The translations under genes and the position numbers were made by a program. 5,506 bases of DNA from Pseudomonadota bacterium (lineage in GTDB: Bacteria > Pseudomonadota > Alphaproteobacteria > Rhizobiales > Xanthobacteraceae): assembly GCA_023404675.1 (NCBI GenBank), contig JAEYAW010000023.1, positions 1 to 5,506 of the forward strand. Reading direction: 5' to 3'. Positions 4,645-5,506 of the stretch are shown here, piece after piece; positions within the stretch are counted from its first letter, which is position 1, and every line of letters starts with the position of its first letter. Below the pieces are notes generated by a model that was given only the letters and a program-made list of their open reading frames with translations, was not told the DNA's origin and did no database searches.

Positions 4645-5506
4645 ATGGTCGCTTTCCCGAAAATTCCCGTAAGGCCGGCATTTTTCTTGTTACTCCCGAT
4701 ATTTCCCGTATTTTCGCAATGGATATCATGTGCCGGCGGGGGAGCCAAATGAACACCTTCGGGATCGATCGCGAGCACGAGGACCCCCGGAGTGCCGTTT
4801 CGGGCGAGGGCCGCATCAACTTGCGGATCGAATCGGATACCGAGCCTCGGGGGCGCGTAACGACCGCGGGCGATCAGCTGCGGCACGACCCGATTGACAG
4901 TGTCGACTGGCACCGCGAATCCGATACCGGCGCTGCCGCCAGACGGACTGAAAATGGCGGTGTTGACACCTAGCAGGCGGCCGGCGCTGTCGAGGAGAGG
5001 CCCCCCGGAATTGCCAGGGTTGATCGCCGCATCCGTCTGAATCAGACCACGGATCGGCAGATCGCCGTCGCCTGGCAACTCGCGGTTGAGGGCCGAGACG
5101 ATCCCCGTCGTCATCGTCCAGTCGAGACCGAATGGGTTGCCAATGGCGAAGACGTTCTGCCCAACACGCAAATCCTTGATGGTCCCCACCGATATCGGCG
5201 CCGGGCGGCCCGCGCCGATGCCGATATGCAGTACCGCCAGATCGTGCTCCGGTGCACGTCCGACGAGGCGCGCGGGAAAGCCGCGACCATCCGCCAATCG
5301 CACGATCGCGCGGCTGGCACCGGCGATGACATGGTTGTTCGTTACCGCATGGCCAAACCCATCCCAGACGAATCCCGATCCGCTTCCGCTCGGCACGTCG
5401 TAAACGCTTCGCGTCCAGGGATCGACCATGCGCTTTTCCGTCGTGATAAACACAACGCTGTCTCGCGCGTTCTCGAAAATCGCGATCGCACTTTCTTCAG
5501 ACGCGG
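4578..5506 (-). CDS. HtrA/DegP-like trypsin-type protease, both ends incomplete
   Basis: This is an S1C serine protease read on the minus strand. The frame is open to the window edge: beyond an internal GTG at 5453 it continues with SAIAIFENARDSVVFITT, as relatives do, so the true start lies outside and any signal peptide is unseen. Counting from 5453, the triad is complete: H41 in VTNNHVIAG, D71 in EHDLAVLH and S149 in NPGNSGGPLLD, with substrate-pocket segment AGIGFAVPVD (174-183). Such proteases normally act in the periplasm on misfolded proteins and carry one or two PDZ domains. Here family-like sequence ends near GVLVLAIDPEG (222-232, about 4760). The remaining 59 residues look foreign, are encoded by AT-richer DNA, and run 67 bases into the converging toxin gene. 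The PDZ part is therefore lost, probably by insertion or deletion. The protease domain might still fold, or the gene may be a pseudogene. Confidence 0.85.
   Translation of the reverse strand, partial: ASEESAIAIFENARDSVVFITTEKRMVDPWTRSVYDVPSGSGSGFVWDGFGHAVTNNHVIAGASRAIVRLADGRGFPARLVGRAPEHDLAVLHIGIGAGRPAPISVGTIKDLRVGQNVFAIGNPFGLDWTMTTGIVSALNRELPGDGDLPIRGLIQTDAAINPGNSGGPLLDSAGRLLGVNTAIFSPSGGSAGIGFAVPVDTVNRVVPQLIARGRYAPPRLGIRFDPQVDAALARNGTPGVLVLAIDPEGVHLAPPPAHDIHCENTGNIGSNKKNAGLTGIFGKATIQAFRVIAFAIRSISPTDLKIA
4655..4710. repeat. Two 17-bp near-repeats with four TCCCG units
   Basis: Bases 4655-4671 (TCCCGAAAATTCCCGTA) and 4694-4710 (TCCCGATATTTCCCGTA) match at 15 of 17 positions and lie 39 bp apart. 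Each contains two TCCCG units exactly 10 bp, about one helical turn, apart (4655, 4665, 4694, 4704). The segment is AT-rich compared with its surroundings and sits between the toxin stop and the point where protease homology ends. Such an array could be a protein-binding site at the end of a mobile element. No function is known to me. GGCCGGCATTTTT at 4673-4685 is only a weak terminator candidate. Confidence 0.6.

Noticed and set aside
4673..4690. Intrinsic terminator after the toxin gene (GGCCGGC followed by a T-run)
   Set aside because: GCCGGC is self-complementary without room for a loop, so no stable stem-loop precedes the T-run.
4719..4973. Plus-strand small gene opposite the protease
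   Set aside because: It is antisense to the conserved protease domain, has no ribosome-binding site, and its product resembles nothing I know.

Overview
The window is GC-rich with strong G/C third-position bias, and its genes look alphaproteobacterial (sphingomonad- or rhizobial-like). I cannot fix the genus from sequence alone. It reads as an accessory region: a tRNA-derived attachment scar, a tyrosine integrase, an AbiE-type toxin-antitoxin pair, and mobile-element or interrupted genes on both sides.

Left part (1-1163): the end of a DUF7007-like gene, open at the window edge, overlaps by ATGA with a small coiled-coil gene of unknown function. DUF7007-type genes are typical of alphaproteobacterial ICEs and plasmids, so this flank may itself be the end of an older mobile element.

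Junction (1164-1486): there is no protein gene here. It holds the 3' part of a tRNA-Gly(GCC) gene on the minus strand (1242-1288). Anticodon-stem pairing is lost at about 1289, where unrelated AT-richer DNA begins. I read this as an attachment-site scar of a tRNA-targeting integrase.

Centre (1487-4644): a full-length P4-type tyrosine integrase is followed by a two-gene operon with an ATGA overlap. The operon encodes a winged-helix AbiEi/DUF6088-type antitoxin and an AbiEii-type nucleotidyltransferase toxin. The gap between integrase and operon, running into the antitoxin start, carries three 29-bp inverted repeats of one design (TGTCCGAA, 13 nt, TTCGGACA). They are spaced about four helical turns apart and the last covers the likely ATG. 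This is the most striking feature: an apparent three-site operator that should let the antitoxin repress its own operon, which is the known logic of AbiE systems.

Right part (4645-5506): a short AT-rich segment has four TCCCG units in two 17-bp near-repeats. It abuts the end of an HtrA/DegP-like serine protease on the minus strand, whose N-terminus lies beyond the window. The protease triad is intact, but family-like sequence stops where a PDZ domain should begin and the reading frame runs into the toxin gene. The protease therefore seems to have lost its 3' end when the integrase/toxin-antitoxin segment, or a larger element, arrived.

Overall this is a small cargo unit: an integrase for mobility, and a toxin-antitoxin pair that may give phage defence or stabilise the element, lodged between a tRNA scar and a broken protease gene. 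The gene families are known; the operator layout and the two junctions are the parts worth a second look.
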